64,000 bases of DNA. It comes from Umbilicaria muhlenbergii (taxonomy: Eukaryota > Ascomycota > Lecanoromycetes > Umbilicariales > Umbilicariaceae). Below the pieces are notes generated by a model. It did no database searches and was not told the origin of the DNA. It saw only the letters and a list, made by a program, of their open reading frames with translations. The stretch lies in the NCBI GenBank assembly GCA_000611775.1, contig KK106982.1, positions 248,001 through 312,000 of the forward strand, in the 5' to 3' direction. The position numbers and the translations under genes are program-made. Below, piece by piece: positions 43,729 to 56,324 of this stretch (the first letter of the stretch is position 1; each line of letters begins with the position of its first letter).

Positions 43729-45253
43729 ATGGAGAGGTCTCTTGATGTCTCCGATTCGACGGATTGGCTTCAGACGGCCTTGGCATCACTCGCCCCAGTA
43801 GAGTCCGCACTGCGCTGTCAGGTCTGCAAAGACTTCTTCGATACTCCAATGATGACGTCCTGTTCACACACGTTTTGCTCACTGTGTATTCGGAAATGCC
43901 TGACCGAAGACGGAAAATGCCCCGCTTGTCGCGCAGCAGATCAGGAGCTAAGGTTGCGGAGGAATTGGACAGTACAAGAGCTGGTCGACGCCTTTCGGAA
44001 TGCCAGGTCAAGCGTTCTTCAACTGGGACAAGATGTTGTGGCGGCGGCGGCTCAAACTAAGAAGTATCAGGGGCACAAAAGAAAATTGGAAGATACGGAT
44101 GTTGAGGAAGATGGGAACCCTAGTATTCAGCGAAGGAAGACGAGATCACAGAGTCGAATATCACCGAATTATAGGCAGACAAATGGAGTTCACGTCATTG
44201 AGGATGATACTGATGGTGATTTTCAGCCTGGTATTTACATTCCGGTTCTCTCATATGGCTTCCTAGCTAATACACGTTGAGATGATGGTCTAGTAGCATG
44301 CCCAAGTTGTGGCAAGAGAATGAAGGAAGAGAACGTGTTTTCCCATCTAGATACATGCAATGGTGAGAACAGCATGAGTGATGCTTTGGGTGTCAAGGCT
44401 GCCGCAATGAGGTCTGCAACCATCGATGTGGGAACATGCAGGTAGCCAAGCTGACGTTGGTGAAAGACACCCTTCAACGGTCTCAATGCAAGTGGCGAGA
44501 TTAAAGACACCTACCAAGCCACTGGATCGTTTGCCAAAGCTCAACTATACAATTTTGAAGGATACTGCTTTGAAGAAGAAGCTTACTGAACTCGGTATAC
44601 CTAATTGGGGTAACAGAGCCCTGCTGGCACGAAGGCACAGCGAATGGGTCAATCTGTGGAACGCGAACTGTGACTCCTCCAGACCCAGGTCAAAGCGTGA
44701 ACTGCTACATGAGCTGGACACTTGGGAAAGAAGCCAGGGAGGTCTTGCCTCAAATGTGGGCGGAAATGTCAACAGCGGGAGCTCGGTGATGAAGAAAGAT
44801 TTTGACGGCTCTGCATGGGCGGCAAACCACAATGAAGATTTCCAGCGCCTAATTGCCAAGGCACGACAGAAACCCAAGACCCCAGCGGCAAGCACAGAGG
44901 CAAATACAAACTCACAACCAGTACTGCTCTCCGACCGTGGTGGGAACAGACAGTCTCAATCGTTTGACTCGATAGAGAACAGAATTGTTGATGCCGCGGA
45001 TGGCCCGAAATATCCAGATTCCAGAATTGACTCGGCTAAGGCTGCGAAGCAAGCGAAGTCGGCGTATTCACCCAGAAGCAAGAGTACGGAGAAGTCTGTC
45101 ATTGATCTCGAGACTGACATGATGGAGATTCCAACGAAAGAATCGATATCATTCGAGCAGAGCCGGGAAATGACAGAGTCGGTTCCCCAATTCCGCCAAC
45201 AGCATGCCCTCGCACATGGCGCACTCACAGGACGACCGCCCGACAACATGTAG
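43729..45253 (+). CDS. RAD18: Postreplication repair E3 ubiquitin ligase RAD18
   Basis: Three exons (43729-44230, 44294-44362, 44442-45253) give 460 aa. A C3HC4 RING finger spans residues 30-67 (C30, C33, C45, H47, C50, C53, C64, C67). A UBZ4 zinc finger is at 170-189 (C170, C173, H185, C189; CPSCGKRMKEENVFSHLDTC), with exon 2 covering most of it. The SAP DNA-binding domain lies at about 226-262 (KLNYTILKDTALKKKLTELG, IPNWGNRALLARRHSEWVNL). The tail is disordered and includes an IDLETDMMEIP stretch. With Rad6, Rad18 mono-ubiquitinates PCNA at stalled forks and so recruits translesion polymerases. All zinc ligands are present. The ATG at 43729 places the RING at the usual distance; upstream codons in frame (MCVCVLL) are not conserved in the family as I know it. 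Confidence 0.95.
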
Positions 45254-45430
45254 TCGTCCCAAGATGATGCCTGTTGTTAGATGGAGTGATTCCACTATAG
45301 ACCGTAATGGAGTAGATGCGCCACAGGATGAGCGTACGATACCCTGTCCATCCAACCCTAGCTCTAGCTATAACAATCGAATTTTGGTTGATTGGCAGAC
45401 ATCGTAAAAGTCGTAGAGGATTGATTGATA

Positions 45431-47126
45431 TCAGCCGTCGCAGACAGCTACTGACAACTGCTCAGCCCGCCTTGGCGAGGGACTCCGCTCTTTGGTAGTA
45501 CCTTCAGGGTCGTCGATAGACATCTTATCCATGGCCCCAACACCATCTGCTAGAGATACCTGTACTGCAATTTCCGTCGGTTGTGTTGACTGTGCTGCCT
45601 GCCCTGGTTCCCGATGCAACCGAGAAGCTGTATCCATAGTATTTTCGATTTCTTCAAGTCTCCCCCTGGTCCGCTCTGCTTCCTGCTTCTCTTTCTCTTG
45701 TCGTTCCTCGCGCTCCATCGCTTCTAGCTCGTCATCCACAGCGTTCTCATCTATCATGTTGCTCCCTTCTGCAAGTTCATTGAGAGCACTGCCAATCTCA
45801 TCGGCTTTAGACATTTCCTCACGGAGGTTTTGGACTACATCCTCCGCTTTCTCGACCCCGCCTGCTTCAGCGTTTAAGCTCCGCAGCACCCCGGCACTTG
45901 CCTCCATCACGCGTACGATGTCGACTTGATCGGCCGCCTGTTCAATCTTGGTATATACCTCCTCGAGCTGCGCGAGCACCTGAGATCTCTCCGTCAGAGT
46001 AGTCTCTGCGAATTTCTTTGAGCGAAGTGAGGCCAGTGCTGACGCGCGGTTTTGATTTGCCACTGCTTTTCTGGCGGACAAGGCATAGTCGTTGATTCGT
46101 GAAGTTAGAGATTCAACCTGTTTATTAAGTCCAGAGATGAGCGTCTTTAGTGACGCTATCGTGGTGTCCTGCTGCGTGATGGTTGGCGTGCTCTCGTTGG
46201 GGCCCCTGAACTTGACGGTCTAATTCTCATTAGCCAAACAACGAATATTGATGATTACGAATAACTTACCTGGCTATCGAACGCGATCTCTTTCTTGTCC
46301 CGCGCCAGGTAGGTAAGAAGGATGGCCAGATCGCCTTGGGTAAGTCTGGCTTGCGCGCTCATGATTTTTGCAGCCTCCTTTTCGAAAGTCTCCCTGGGGT
46401 AGATCCGATCCGCTCTACTGCTTCGATCTGACATCTGCGCCACGATGCTTTTCCCCACTTCCTAGACGAATCGTCATTTCCATGCCGTGCAATGCCTCCG
46501 TTGTGACGAACCTCCACATTGTGAACGATCACGTACTGGCCCACCCTCAGCCTCTCATCTGCCAGAGCTCCGGTCACAAACCCCACCTGCTTCATGCCCC
46601 AGGACAGAAGTCTCCATGGACTTATATTCCATTTCCGATCATAGAGACTCGATGTTGCACGAAGAAAGTCTTGTAAAGGTATCATACGTTTCTGGGAGAT
46701 GGCTTCATCCTATGCTCGGCCAGTCAGCCCCACAGAATACCACAGAATGCTGGGCATGGACCTCCGTTACCTACAACGACAGTCCCTAGAGCCAGTGGCC
46801 GTCCCCATTCCTTGCTCTCCAAGGCCCTCATCAAGTTCTCATCAGTTGAAAGACTCAAGAAGCTCAGACCGCCCCCTGGTGCAGGAATCACCCCAGCCCG
46901 GGCAGCATGTTCAAGGGCATCTTGCCATGCGGCAACGTTCGCAGTATAACCATCTGGGTTCGTAGTGCGCTGGACGCGAAAGTCCGAGTACAGCGACGCC
47001 AGACGAGCTCTGCTATGTTGATCAGTCTCGCGGCGGCTGTCCACGCGTCAAGAGAGTTGTTCCGAACCTTCTGAACTGCTCCTCATGGTTTAGAATGAAG
47101 CTGAGGAGCTCGCTCATGCTGCTCAT
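45431..47126 (-). CDS. CHM7: ESCRT-III family protein Chm7 (CHMP7-like)
   Basis: Five exons (47126-47068, 47009-46775, 46709-46512, 46461-46270, 46219-45431) join in frame to 490 aa. The N-terminus MSSMSELLSFILNHEEQFRR, then ARLASLYSDFRVQRTTNPDG, with winged-helix-like blocks around EAISQKRMIPLQDFLRATSS and SPWRLLSWGMKQVGFVTGAL, matches fungal Chm7. The C-terminal half is an Snf7 domain: ITQQDTTIASLKTLISGLNK, QVESLTSRINDYALSARKAV, and a long helix with KKFAETTLTERSQVLAQLEE. The C-terminal third is acidic and Glu-rich with a candidate MIM region. Chm7 works with Heh1/LEM2 to recruit ESCRT-III to damaged or unsealed nuclear envelope. The gene converges with RAD18, 177 bp between stops. The frame remains open upstream of 47126, but the residues look random. 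Confidence 0.9.
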
Positions 47127-47604
47127 GATGAGCCGGCACTTGTAAGGCCAAGCAAGTGGGGCGTTGATTTGGCTTTCAGGTGCTCGTACTGCAGATTGTG
47201 AGACTTGAACCCCACCGAGGGAACGAGGTAACCAGTACGGTACCGCACTCACCAGTACTCACGCCTTGCCACCTAATGTTCTTCACCTGATGCAAGGTGT
47301 CGGTGGTCGAGACACTACTACAGGGCTGGGCTAGTTCAGCACAGCTCACTTGATACGTGTTGTCATACACCAAGTTAATATCAAAGATGTATCTAAATAT
47401 CTCGATTGGGCATGTGACAATTTGGATTCGGTTACGATATGGATTGTTGAAGAGTGTCTATCATTATCCCATGCCTTTCCTGGTATCATAGCATCAATAA
47501 AGTACAACTGGAACACAGAGATTCTTAAGCCCGCTATGGAGCGCTGGTGCTAACTCCTGGTTGGCATTCAGTGACACCCGTGGCCAGAAGCTCTGATCAC
47601 CGCC
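47127..47604. other. Intergenic spacer CHM7-TRS85
   Basis: This gap lies between two minus-strand genes and holds the CHM7 promoter and the TRS85 3' end. The part at 47350-47500 is AT-richer. No gene is apparent. Confidence 0.5.
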
Positions 47605-50007
47605 CTACTCAAAATCCTCGTCTCTCGCTCTGGTAAACTCGTACGTCCGGGAGGCCGGACTCGAAAGACCGCGTTCAAGTGAGCCTATTCCTGTCTTTGG
47701 AGGACTCGCCAGGCTCTTGCGTCGATTCAAGACATCGATTTGTCCGTTTTGCTCCCTGACTAGTAATCCGGGACCAAGATGTTCAGTCATCTCATCTCCT
47801 ACAGCGCCGGAATTACCGCTTCTCCTTCGGAGGACGCTTTCTAGGTTCTCCCAGAAATTCCGCATTTCCGTGAATGGAAGATCTCGTGAGTACTGTTCAA
47901 GTCTCCTGTATAACGCACTCGCATCTTGTAGGCGTAGCATGGCTTGACTGTCTTGCCCGAGCCTCAGCCAAGCATCCGAGGCCAAGACGCACCAAAAAGC
48001 TGCTTTGCGCCTGCGCAAGCCCCATTCGTACGTACCGGCACCAAGGCGAGATTTGTAACATTCTGCAACGCGTTCCATCATAAGTGCTTCTGCGATCGGA
48101 CTTAGTATAGCAAATTCAAGAAGTCTCATGGCCCATTTCGCTGCTTCCTCGGCAGCTGCAGCTCCCCGGGTCCTGAGGAGTTCTACCGCCAATATAAGAC
48201 ATCGGACAGCACCGTAAATATTAGAGCATCTAGAAAGATATGAGTATGGGGCCGTATCAAGCATCTGATCTAAGGCATCGGATCGGTTCCTTGAGCTTGA
48301 AGCTTGAGGAATTAGCAGCATACTTATGGCTGCCATCTCATTTGCACCGGCGTGGTATCTCCAGGCTTTATCACTGCCAAAGTCCGATCTCAGAAGTTCG
48401 TAAGTGCTCTGGGATAGCTTCCAATCCCTCAACATGAACGCGTAGTCCGCTAGCCTGCGCATGGTAGCTTCGGGGCTCTCTGGCGGATAGTATCCGTGAA
48501 CAGGGTCATAATTGTTCCCAGATGAGCTTGTGGAGCCAGGTGCCCCCGAAGGTGAGCTGCCTCTTGCAGACCCGAAACCAGTCCATCGCTTTGATAGGGA
48601 CATAAACCGGCCGCTGATTCCGCGTCTTCGCGAAGCTACTTGGTCATTCCACACAGCTACTCGGTTTTCCATGAAAGGCACTATGGATTGAGTCACCATC
48701 TCACGAAGAAAGGTCCTTATTGCGGCGGCATCAGACTCAAAGACAAACTTATTAGGGTCGTCGATATCTCCAGCTTCTTCTGCGAATCCTTAGCAACGGT
48801 ATTAGTCCCTTTGACATGATTAAGATTTACCTCTCTTGCGAATGTCTGAGAGCTCTTCCGATGCCGACAACCATTCACACGCTGGGACACGAGAACTCTC
48901 GTCATCCGTGGGGATGCATTGAGAACTTCGGAGCCTCAGAAGATGGCAGTGGAGTCCGAAATGTCTCTTCATCTGCTCAAAAAGAGATGTGGATTTGGTG
49001 ATGTCATCTCTGTCTTCGTCGTGCACCAAGATATAATATCTCAGATACTCATTACTTACCCATCCTGGCACCCTTCTGTTCCCTTGACTGGTATTACTGT
49101 ACAGTTGGCGAAGTGCTTCTATAGGAGCCGGGCTGTGCGAGCTAATGGCGATGACACAAGCAACGGGATGTGAGAATGTCTCGTGGGCCACCATAGGCAT
49201 CCCTGACAAGAGCTTGCGGAGGTAAATGGCGAAAAAGGGAGACGTGCCCGTAGACGATTCCTGTGAGGGGTCTTTGAAGCTGAGATAGTCCGTATCTCTC
49301 TGACCAGCTTGTACCGATGTATCTGACAAGTAGTGGTCTACGACTTCATCCAGCTCCGTCATAGGGCTATCGCTTCTGCCAGGCGTTGGAAGTGAGACGT
49401 TATGATCTGTCTCCCGCAGCACGCCATTGGCTTGTCTGTCTGCCTGCACAGCTTGAGCTAGCCCACCGGTTCTTGAGCGCGTAAGGTCGTCTCCGAGAGT
49501 AGCAAACCGTACGCCGAAGTCCTCCCATCCTCTGCTTGCTCCCACACTATCCCTGATGACCACCTTGCCATGGATTCGTTCACCAAAACATCTCAGTAAT
49601 GCCAAGAGCCCGCCCTCGAACCCTTTCCCGCGTATGAGATCCTCCGTATCTGGAGAGGCATACACCGCCACATGGGGAACGAAAGCTCGTAGGATGATGC
49701 TCCTAGGGTCGTCGGGGCGACTTTCGGAAACTAAAGATGGGGATGATATCCCGCTTCTGCTTGCGGACCGTTCGTAAGAGCTTGGCCGCAAGCCATTGGC
49801 CGAAGTAACACTCGGTGGTGCGGATGCTATCGGCGGAGGAAGCAGCGTCGATGTGAGGTTTTCATTGCCTCGATGAGGAAGTGTAGACAGTTGGCCGGGT
49901 ATTGCCTCGCTATTGCTGGAGCGCCGTGCTATCGGAAGTATTGGGCCTGACAACGACGTTAACGACGGTGAGGGTTTGATAGGAGGGTCATCTTCTAAAG
50001 ATGTCAT
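47605..50007 (-). CDS. TRS85: TRAPPIII subunit Trs85 (TRAPPC8 homologue)
   Basis: Two exons, 50007-48831 and 48788-47605, with a very short 42-bp intron (GTAAAT...AAG), give 786 aa. A disordered Ser/Pro-rich N-terminus of about 95 residues precedes the conserved start RSIILRAFVPHVAVYASPDT. Further Trs85 blocks are ELLRSDFGSDKAWRYHAGAN, EMAAISMLLIPQ, WAMRLLEFAILSPIAEALMM, ERVAECYKSR and RRRKAAFWCVLASDAWLRLG, which resemble TPR-like helices. The region FAIYLRKLLSGMPMVAHETF, then SHPVACVIAISSHSPAPIEA, is also characteristic. Trs85 defines the TRAPPIII complex, a guanine exchange factor for Ypt1/Rab1 in autophagy and Golgi traffic. The start at 50007 is the first ATG after a short leader. The last host gene before the transposon block, it appears intact. 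Confidence 0.9.
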
Positions 50008-50545
50008 GAAAGCCGATCAATGATTGTCTAAGCTACCTGCAGCTGAGAATTTACCAAGCAAGTGTGTATGAGGTGGGTATGCTCGGTTTCTCCACTGCGC
50101 TTGATGACGAATAAAGAAGCGTCCTGTATTAGCAGTCATTGCATAGTTGCCGACTCCGTGATAGGACCCTCTTGGCATTCATATAACTACGATACATTCA
50201 TCATAGCTAGAAAGTGAAATATATTGACTGATTGTAATAAATTATTAATTACAATGTAACATAAGCTCTGTACTTTTATATTCATATTGAGCATTAGTTA
50301 TTAAGATGAGTAATATTTTAACAGTAAATAATTGAAATAACTCCCTCAAACTTCAGAATTCTCAGAATAGCTCTTAAAGTTTATAAATTCTCATTTGATT
50401 TATTTACAAATGATGAAATGTAGAAATATCTGCATTATTCTTTCCTCAATTAAAATTCATCTCTGATTTTATTATTAAAGACAATGATTTACTTTTCTTC
50501 AAGTTATATTTCTTAAAAATAAAGTCAACATCAAGTGTAAAGATC
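50008..50545. other. TRS85 promoter and edge of AT-rich block
   Basis: Bases 50008-50200 are ordinary host sequence and probably hold the TRS85 promoter. From about 50200 composition shifts abruptly to AT-rich with few CpG. The stretch 50200-50545 has no frame or repeat I can identify; it may be old transposon debris. Confidence 0.6.
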
Positions 50546-50896
50546 TGTTACACCTCTCACTAGATGGTACCTGGTTGGTACGCGTAGCAGGCGTACATGT
50601 GATACCACTCATGATGCTCAAGGCATGAGCACCCTGAGCAGTAAGGTTACACACACAGAGCAGTATGATAACACATGAGTCTTCTAGAGTACTATATAAC
50701 CACAGGTAGATTCATAGTTAGGAGCTCATGCTCAACTCATGTATCAAATGCAATCTCATAGGTCTACTGCCTTCTAGCTTATTCAAGTCTACATGTGATC
50801 AGTAGTTCATTGAACCAAGCGCCGTGGTTAGATGAACATTGATATAGTTCATTGAATGATTATATTATCCCCGTCACTACGACATCACCTGTTACA
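50546..50896 (+). repeat. LTR of outer element (left)
   Basis: About 351 bp, beginning TGTTACACCTCTCAC and ending CCTGTTACA. It matches the sequence at 63679-64000 closely over long stretches (for example ATTCATAGTTAGGAGCTCAT). It contains one copy of a palindrome-like CTCATGATGCTC...CATGAG unit that occurs three times in the other copy. Confidence 0.85.
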
Positions 50897-51963
50897 CTTT
50901 GAGCATCATCATCAGAATATCAGTCATGAAATGAACTGTGACTCATGAGTCCCTCAAAAAGATGACAACCTTCAGTCATGACCCGTCAGTCGTTGAAAGT
51001 CTGATGTCATCAGGGATGAAGATCAAGATCTCATCATCAGACAAGTTCTTAAGAGAATGAAGGATGTTGAGTTCATTCCTCATTCAACTTGACATTTACA
51101 TTCACTTCAATCACATCATGTTCAAGAAGGAAGCTGACAAGATATTATATGCATCTTCTTACCTGAGGTTTGATGCTCTCAATTGATTTGAGTTGACCCT
51201 CTGAGATTATATGAAAAATGAGAAGAAAGATCATGATGATGAGACAAATGAGATCTTCTTCAGTCTAAAGGAATTCAAGAAGCAGATAAGAATCATGTTT
51301 GAGATCATTAATCAAAAAAGAACTGCAGAGTGAGAAATCTGCAATATTATGCAGAAAGAAGCTGTCATGATGTATGCAGTTAATTTTCAGAGACACATCA
51401 TGTATATGAACTGAGATGACACTGCCTTGACTGTGCAGTACTATAAAGGCTTGAAGGACTTCATCAAAGATGAAATCTCTTAATCAGAATGATCAAGCAC
51501 CTTAATTAAGATGATTGAAAAGTCAGTCATCATCAACAACTGCGTGTATGAAAGATTTATGAAAAAAAGCCAGAAGAATTATGTACTGTCAAAGGTGAAC
51601 AAGCCTCATGAAAACACTCAATATAATAATCAACTCTACTACAGTCCTCAGCTGATGAAAATTAATGCAACCTTCTGAAGGAATCAATTTCAGAGAGGAA
51701 TCAAGCAGTTATCAAAAGATATTAAAGTCAAAGGGAATTGTTATAGCTGTGAAAAGTCAGGACATTTCACACGCAATTGTTGAGTCTCAACAAAAACCTT
51801 TTCATCAAAGAAGAAGACATATGCTGCTGTGTTAAAAAAGTCAGCACTGAAGTAATCAGTTCAGCATAATGTTATGTCTTGAACAGCTTGTTATGATGAC
51901 AGCTGTATAGTTCATCAAAGTGACAAAGACAGCTCTGAATGATTTTCATGTTAATTAAAGAAG

Positions 51964-52263
51964 TGTCAGAGCCACCATATATAGTAATATGATAATATGA
52001 CAGTACAACAGTATGACAGTACAACAATACAACAGTATGACAGTATGTCACTATAACTCACTTATATGATGACTCAGTGAGTAGCGCCTTGACATCAAGT
52101 GAAAACTCTTCACAAGGAAGTTCAGAAACCTGCTTCCTCAGTGATCAGTTTTGTCATCAAATAGAAGATGTATAATCACTGCATTGACTTTATCATGACT
52201 TTTGTTTATGACACTCTGTTCAAACATCATTATGACGCTCTGTTGTACACCTCACTTTTTACA
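51964..52263 (+). repeat. Inner element 5' LTR
   Basis: 300 bp, TGTCAGAGCC...TTTTTACA, with the usual TG...CA ends. It contains a run of TATGACAG/TACAACAG octamers near its start. Confidence 0.9.
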
Positions 52264-55200
52264 TACTGATCACTCAGTACCTTCAGGTGAACGGTCATGT
52301 TGAAAGCAAATAAGACATGATGACATCAACACTTCAATCTCATCAGGTCAGTGAAACAGTCAATAATTAAGTTGAGGCAGGCCCTTTAATTAGCAGGTTT
52401 ATATTATCAGTCATTGATACTCTTACTTCTGACATCATTGATGATGATGAACATATTGCTGCAGGTAACCCTGATGACATCATTAAAGATTTTAAGGCAG
52501 TCACTGCTCATAATCAGGAGGTCATTGAGCGTCAGTGATTATAATTACAACATGTATGATAAGAAATTAAGTTTGAGGGTAATAAAAAAAAGCTTCAGAA
52601 GCTCAATCAACACCTGCAAGAAGATTCTTCAATTATGATAAACTCAAGAAATGATGCAGGTTCATCACATGAACTATGACATCAAGTTACAACAGACATC
52701 ACACCTCCCCCTTTTCAACACCTTATAAAGTCATGAGAGCCTCATCTTTATGCAGGAGGCATCAAAGTCACAAGATGAAAACTTCAAGAATACTTGAACA
52801 AAATTAATCAAAACCAGGAGCTGATGTCAGAGTAATTCTTTATCAAATGAAATTTCATCATCTGAGCAGGCACCTACCTTGAGAAAACAGTCATGAATGA
52901 CTGATGAAAGCAAAAAGAGCAGCATGATCACACTTGAGTCACTTACAACAATTTTTTAAAGGTTTTAAAGAAGAACCTATCTCTTGATGAAGACACAAAT
53001 GAACAAAATATCATCACCTTCAATGCAGTTGAACTCTGCAGTCATGATATAATCACCTCTTGATACAACAGATTATCAGAACTCTATCACTTCCTTTCAG
53101 CTTCACACAAGGAAATCAGTGAAATGCTCATTCAAAATCACTGATGATCAAGGCTTTCTCATCATGTCTTGACTGAACTATGACGTTGAGATCTGATGCA
53201 GGTTGCAAGACAGTCAGTGCAGGAAATTTCAGCACATCTTGATATCATCATCAATCATGAACTGTTCTGAAGCTGCTCAGACATCAAAAAGAATCACCAA
53301 AGCAAAACTGACAACAATGACAAAAGTATGACACAGATATCATACTATGACAGAAAAGAATCCCTCACTGAACAATAAACAACCTGCACTCAATTCACTC
53401 AATTCAGTTGTGAAAGAAAGAACAACTCATGAGGTTTTTATCATGAAAATGACTGCAATCAGAGTCAAAATCTCAATCATATATCAATCACTGAGAGAGC
53501 AATTATGATGATGACATGAACATTCACAACCTCCTCACGCTGACAAGGAGACTTCATCTCAAGGAATGAAATGAATGCATGAAGATCAGCAGGTCTCTGC
53601 ATTAAATGTGAAGTCATCAGTCACTGAATAAATGATTGTATGACTGAATGATCTACAGTCATCTTCATCACAGTCAATGTGAATAAATGACTCACAGATC
53701 ACCTTCAGTTTGCTTCATTATCAATTATTGATGATATCTCACGTCTGATATCAGGGCAACTAGAGGTGAAACTGCACATAACAACAATGAGTGATATGAT
53801 GAGCAAATCTCCACAATATTCATATATTATCAACAATGGCAGTCAGGGCAATACAATCACATGAGATGTTGTCAATAAGTTGTCCCTACTGACTGAATCC
53901 TATGAGGCTCAAGGCAATGCATGAGGTAATGTGATTAAACTATCAGAGTCTGTTGTACTGATGATTACAGCATATGACACTGATGGTCAACTTTACCGCT
54001 ATAGCAATCATTTCTTTGTCACATGAGACAACACATCAGCTCCTTTTGTCCTCAGGTTATCATTTCTAGTTCATGCAAACTCAAATCACTACTATGATAC
54101 GGGTAAATTCCTATGAAGAAAGTCAAAACATATTATCACACACTGTATATTCACTGCCAGTGAAAAGAAGGCTTTGAAGAATGTTTTATGTATGAACAAC
54201 CTCATCATTACTGACTGCTTTATAGGGCCGGCGGACCTAGTGGCTGATATGAAAAAATATACCCTTCAGATGAACTCATTACAGTATGACAGAGGTAGAA
54301 ATGTGTATGACACATTATCACCTGAATATCATGAGTACATGAACATATTTCAGGTGACTGAGAAGCAGTCTCTGTCTGAGAGAAGTTCACATGATCATGT
54401 CATTGACTTGAAATCAGAGCAGCAACCTTCATTCAGAAAGTTATACTCAATGTCTTCAGCTGAGCTCAATGTACTGAAGGTATATCTAGATGATGTTATG
54501 AAGATAAACATAATTTGTAAATTAATATCACCTGCAGCTTCACCTGTTATGTTTGTACTGAAATCAGACAGCAGTTTATGACTAGTCATTGATTATAAGC
54601 GCTTGAATGATATTATCATTAAAAATTGCTACTCATTATCATTTATATCAGACATGCTGAATTACCTTCAAGGAGCTAAGAAGTTCATTAAGCTGAACTG
54701 CAAGAATGCATATAATTGAATATGAATCAAGGGTGAAGATGAGTGAAAAACAGCATTTCAAACATGATTCAGCCTGTTTGAATATCTTGTCATGCTTTTC
54801 AGTCTCATGAATGCTCCTGCTACATTTCAGGCATTCATTGATAAGGCTTTTAATGAGTTCCTTGATATAACCTGCATGATTTATCTAGATGATATCCTGA
54901 TCTTCAGCAAAGATGAATCTGAATATGAGGAGCATGTATGACAAGTATTAACTGTGTTATGACATCATGATCTTCATCTTAAGATCAGCAAATGCTTCTT
55001 TAATGCAATGAAAGTGAACTTCCTGAGGTTTAAGATCAATACTGAAGGCATACATATGAGTTCAGAAAGGATTCACGCTGTTGAAGAATGACTACTCTCA
55101 GAGAACATTCATGAATTGCAGGTCTTTTTAAGCTTCATTAACTTTTTCTGAAGATTTATAAGAGATTATTCATGAATTGCAGCATCACTGTTAAATCTCC

Positions 55201-56045
55201 TGAAAACAGGAAAGAATAAAAAGAAAATTAAGAATACATCATCCTCTTCTCTTCAGTCTCAACAGACTGCTACTAAAAGAAAGCAGAACAGCTTAACCTC
55301 ATTGTGAAGATTTAATATAAAGTATTCAGCATGCAATCTGTAAGTCAGAGGAAAGCTACAACAAGAAAATGTCATACCTGCCTCTTTTTCACTCTCAGGA
55401 GTCACATTGAAAGCATTTAATGCTCTGAAGAAGACCTTCATGAGTGCTTCATTATTATGCTATTTTGATGAAAACAAACTCATGAGAGTTGAAACAGACG
55501 CCTCTGAATTCACAATTAACAGAATCTTGACACAACACTTCAAGGTTAACAGTCAATTGCACTGATTATCAGTTGTTTATTACAGCAAGAAGCTGCTAAA
55601 TACTGAGATCTGATATGATACAGGTGAGCAAGAGCTCCTTGTCATCATGAAAGTCATGCATCATTGATGACACTACTGTCAGGGTGCTAAACATTAAATT
55701 GTCATACTGACTGATCATGCAAACCTTGTTTGGTTCATGACTACCTCAAACCTCACATGAAGGCAGCTCAAGTGGGCTGAAAAGCTCACTGAGTATGACT
55801 TTAAGGTCACATATCAAGAGAGCAAGAAGAACTCTGTTGATGATTTGTTAAAATGACCTGATTATGAATTACTGAAAGCTGTCAGTACCTCAATCATCAC
55901 TGAAATAATGTGACAGTCCTTTCATTTAAGAAGCAAGGATTATAAGTCAGTGCAGGAGAAATTATACACACTTGCTGCAATGATGCTGCAGTCAAGACAC
56001 TCAGTATGACAGAAGTTATGACAAGAGAACATCATACCTGTCACA

Positions 56046-56324
56046 ATGAATATTATCAGTACAATGAACACTGAAGATGATGATCTCATTAGAACATCAG
56101 CAGTGCAGAATCTATCTGCTCAAGAAGAAGTAAATCATGATGAATATATCAATATGATGAATATTGAAGTTGATGACATGACTGAAACATCAGCAGTTTG
56201 TGATTTACATGCTCAAGAAGCAAGCTGTGATGAGTATATCAATATGATGAATACTGAAGCTGATGATATGACTGAAACATCAGCAGTTCATGACTTACAT
56301 GCTCAAGAAGCAAGCTGTGACTGA
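56046..56324 (+). repeat. Tandem repeats in pol linker of inner element
   Basis: About three adjacent units of roughly 90 bp lie between the RNase H and integrase remains. The second and third are nearly identical at the protein level (EYINMMN...DDMTETSAV.DLHAQE); the first is degenerate. Confidence 0.75.
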
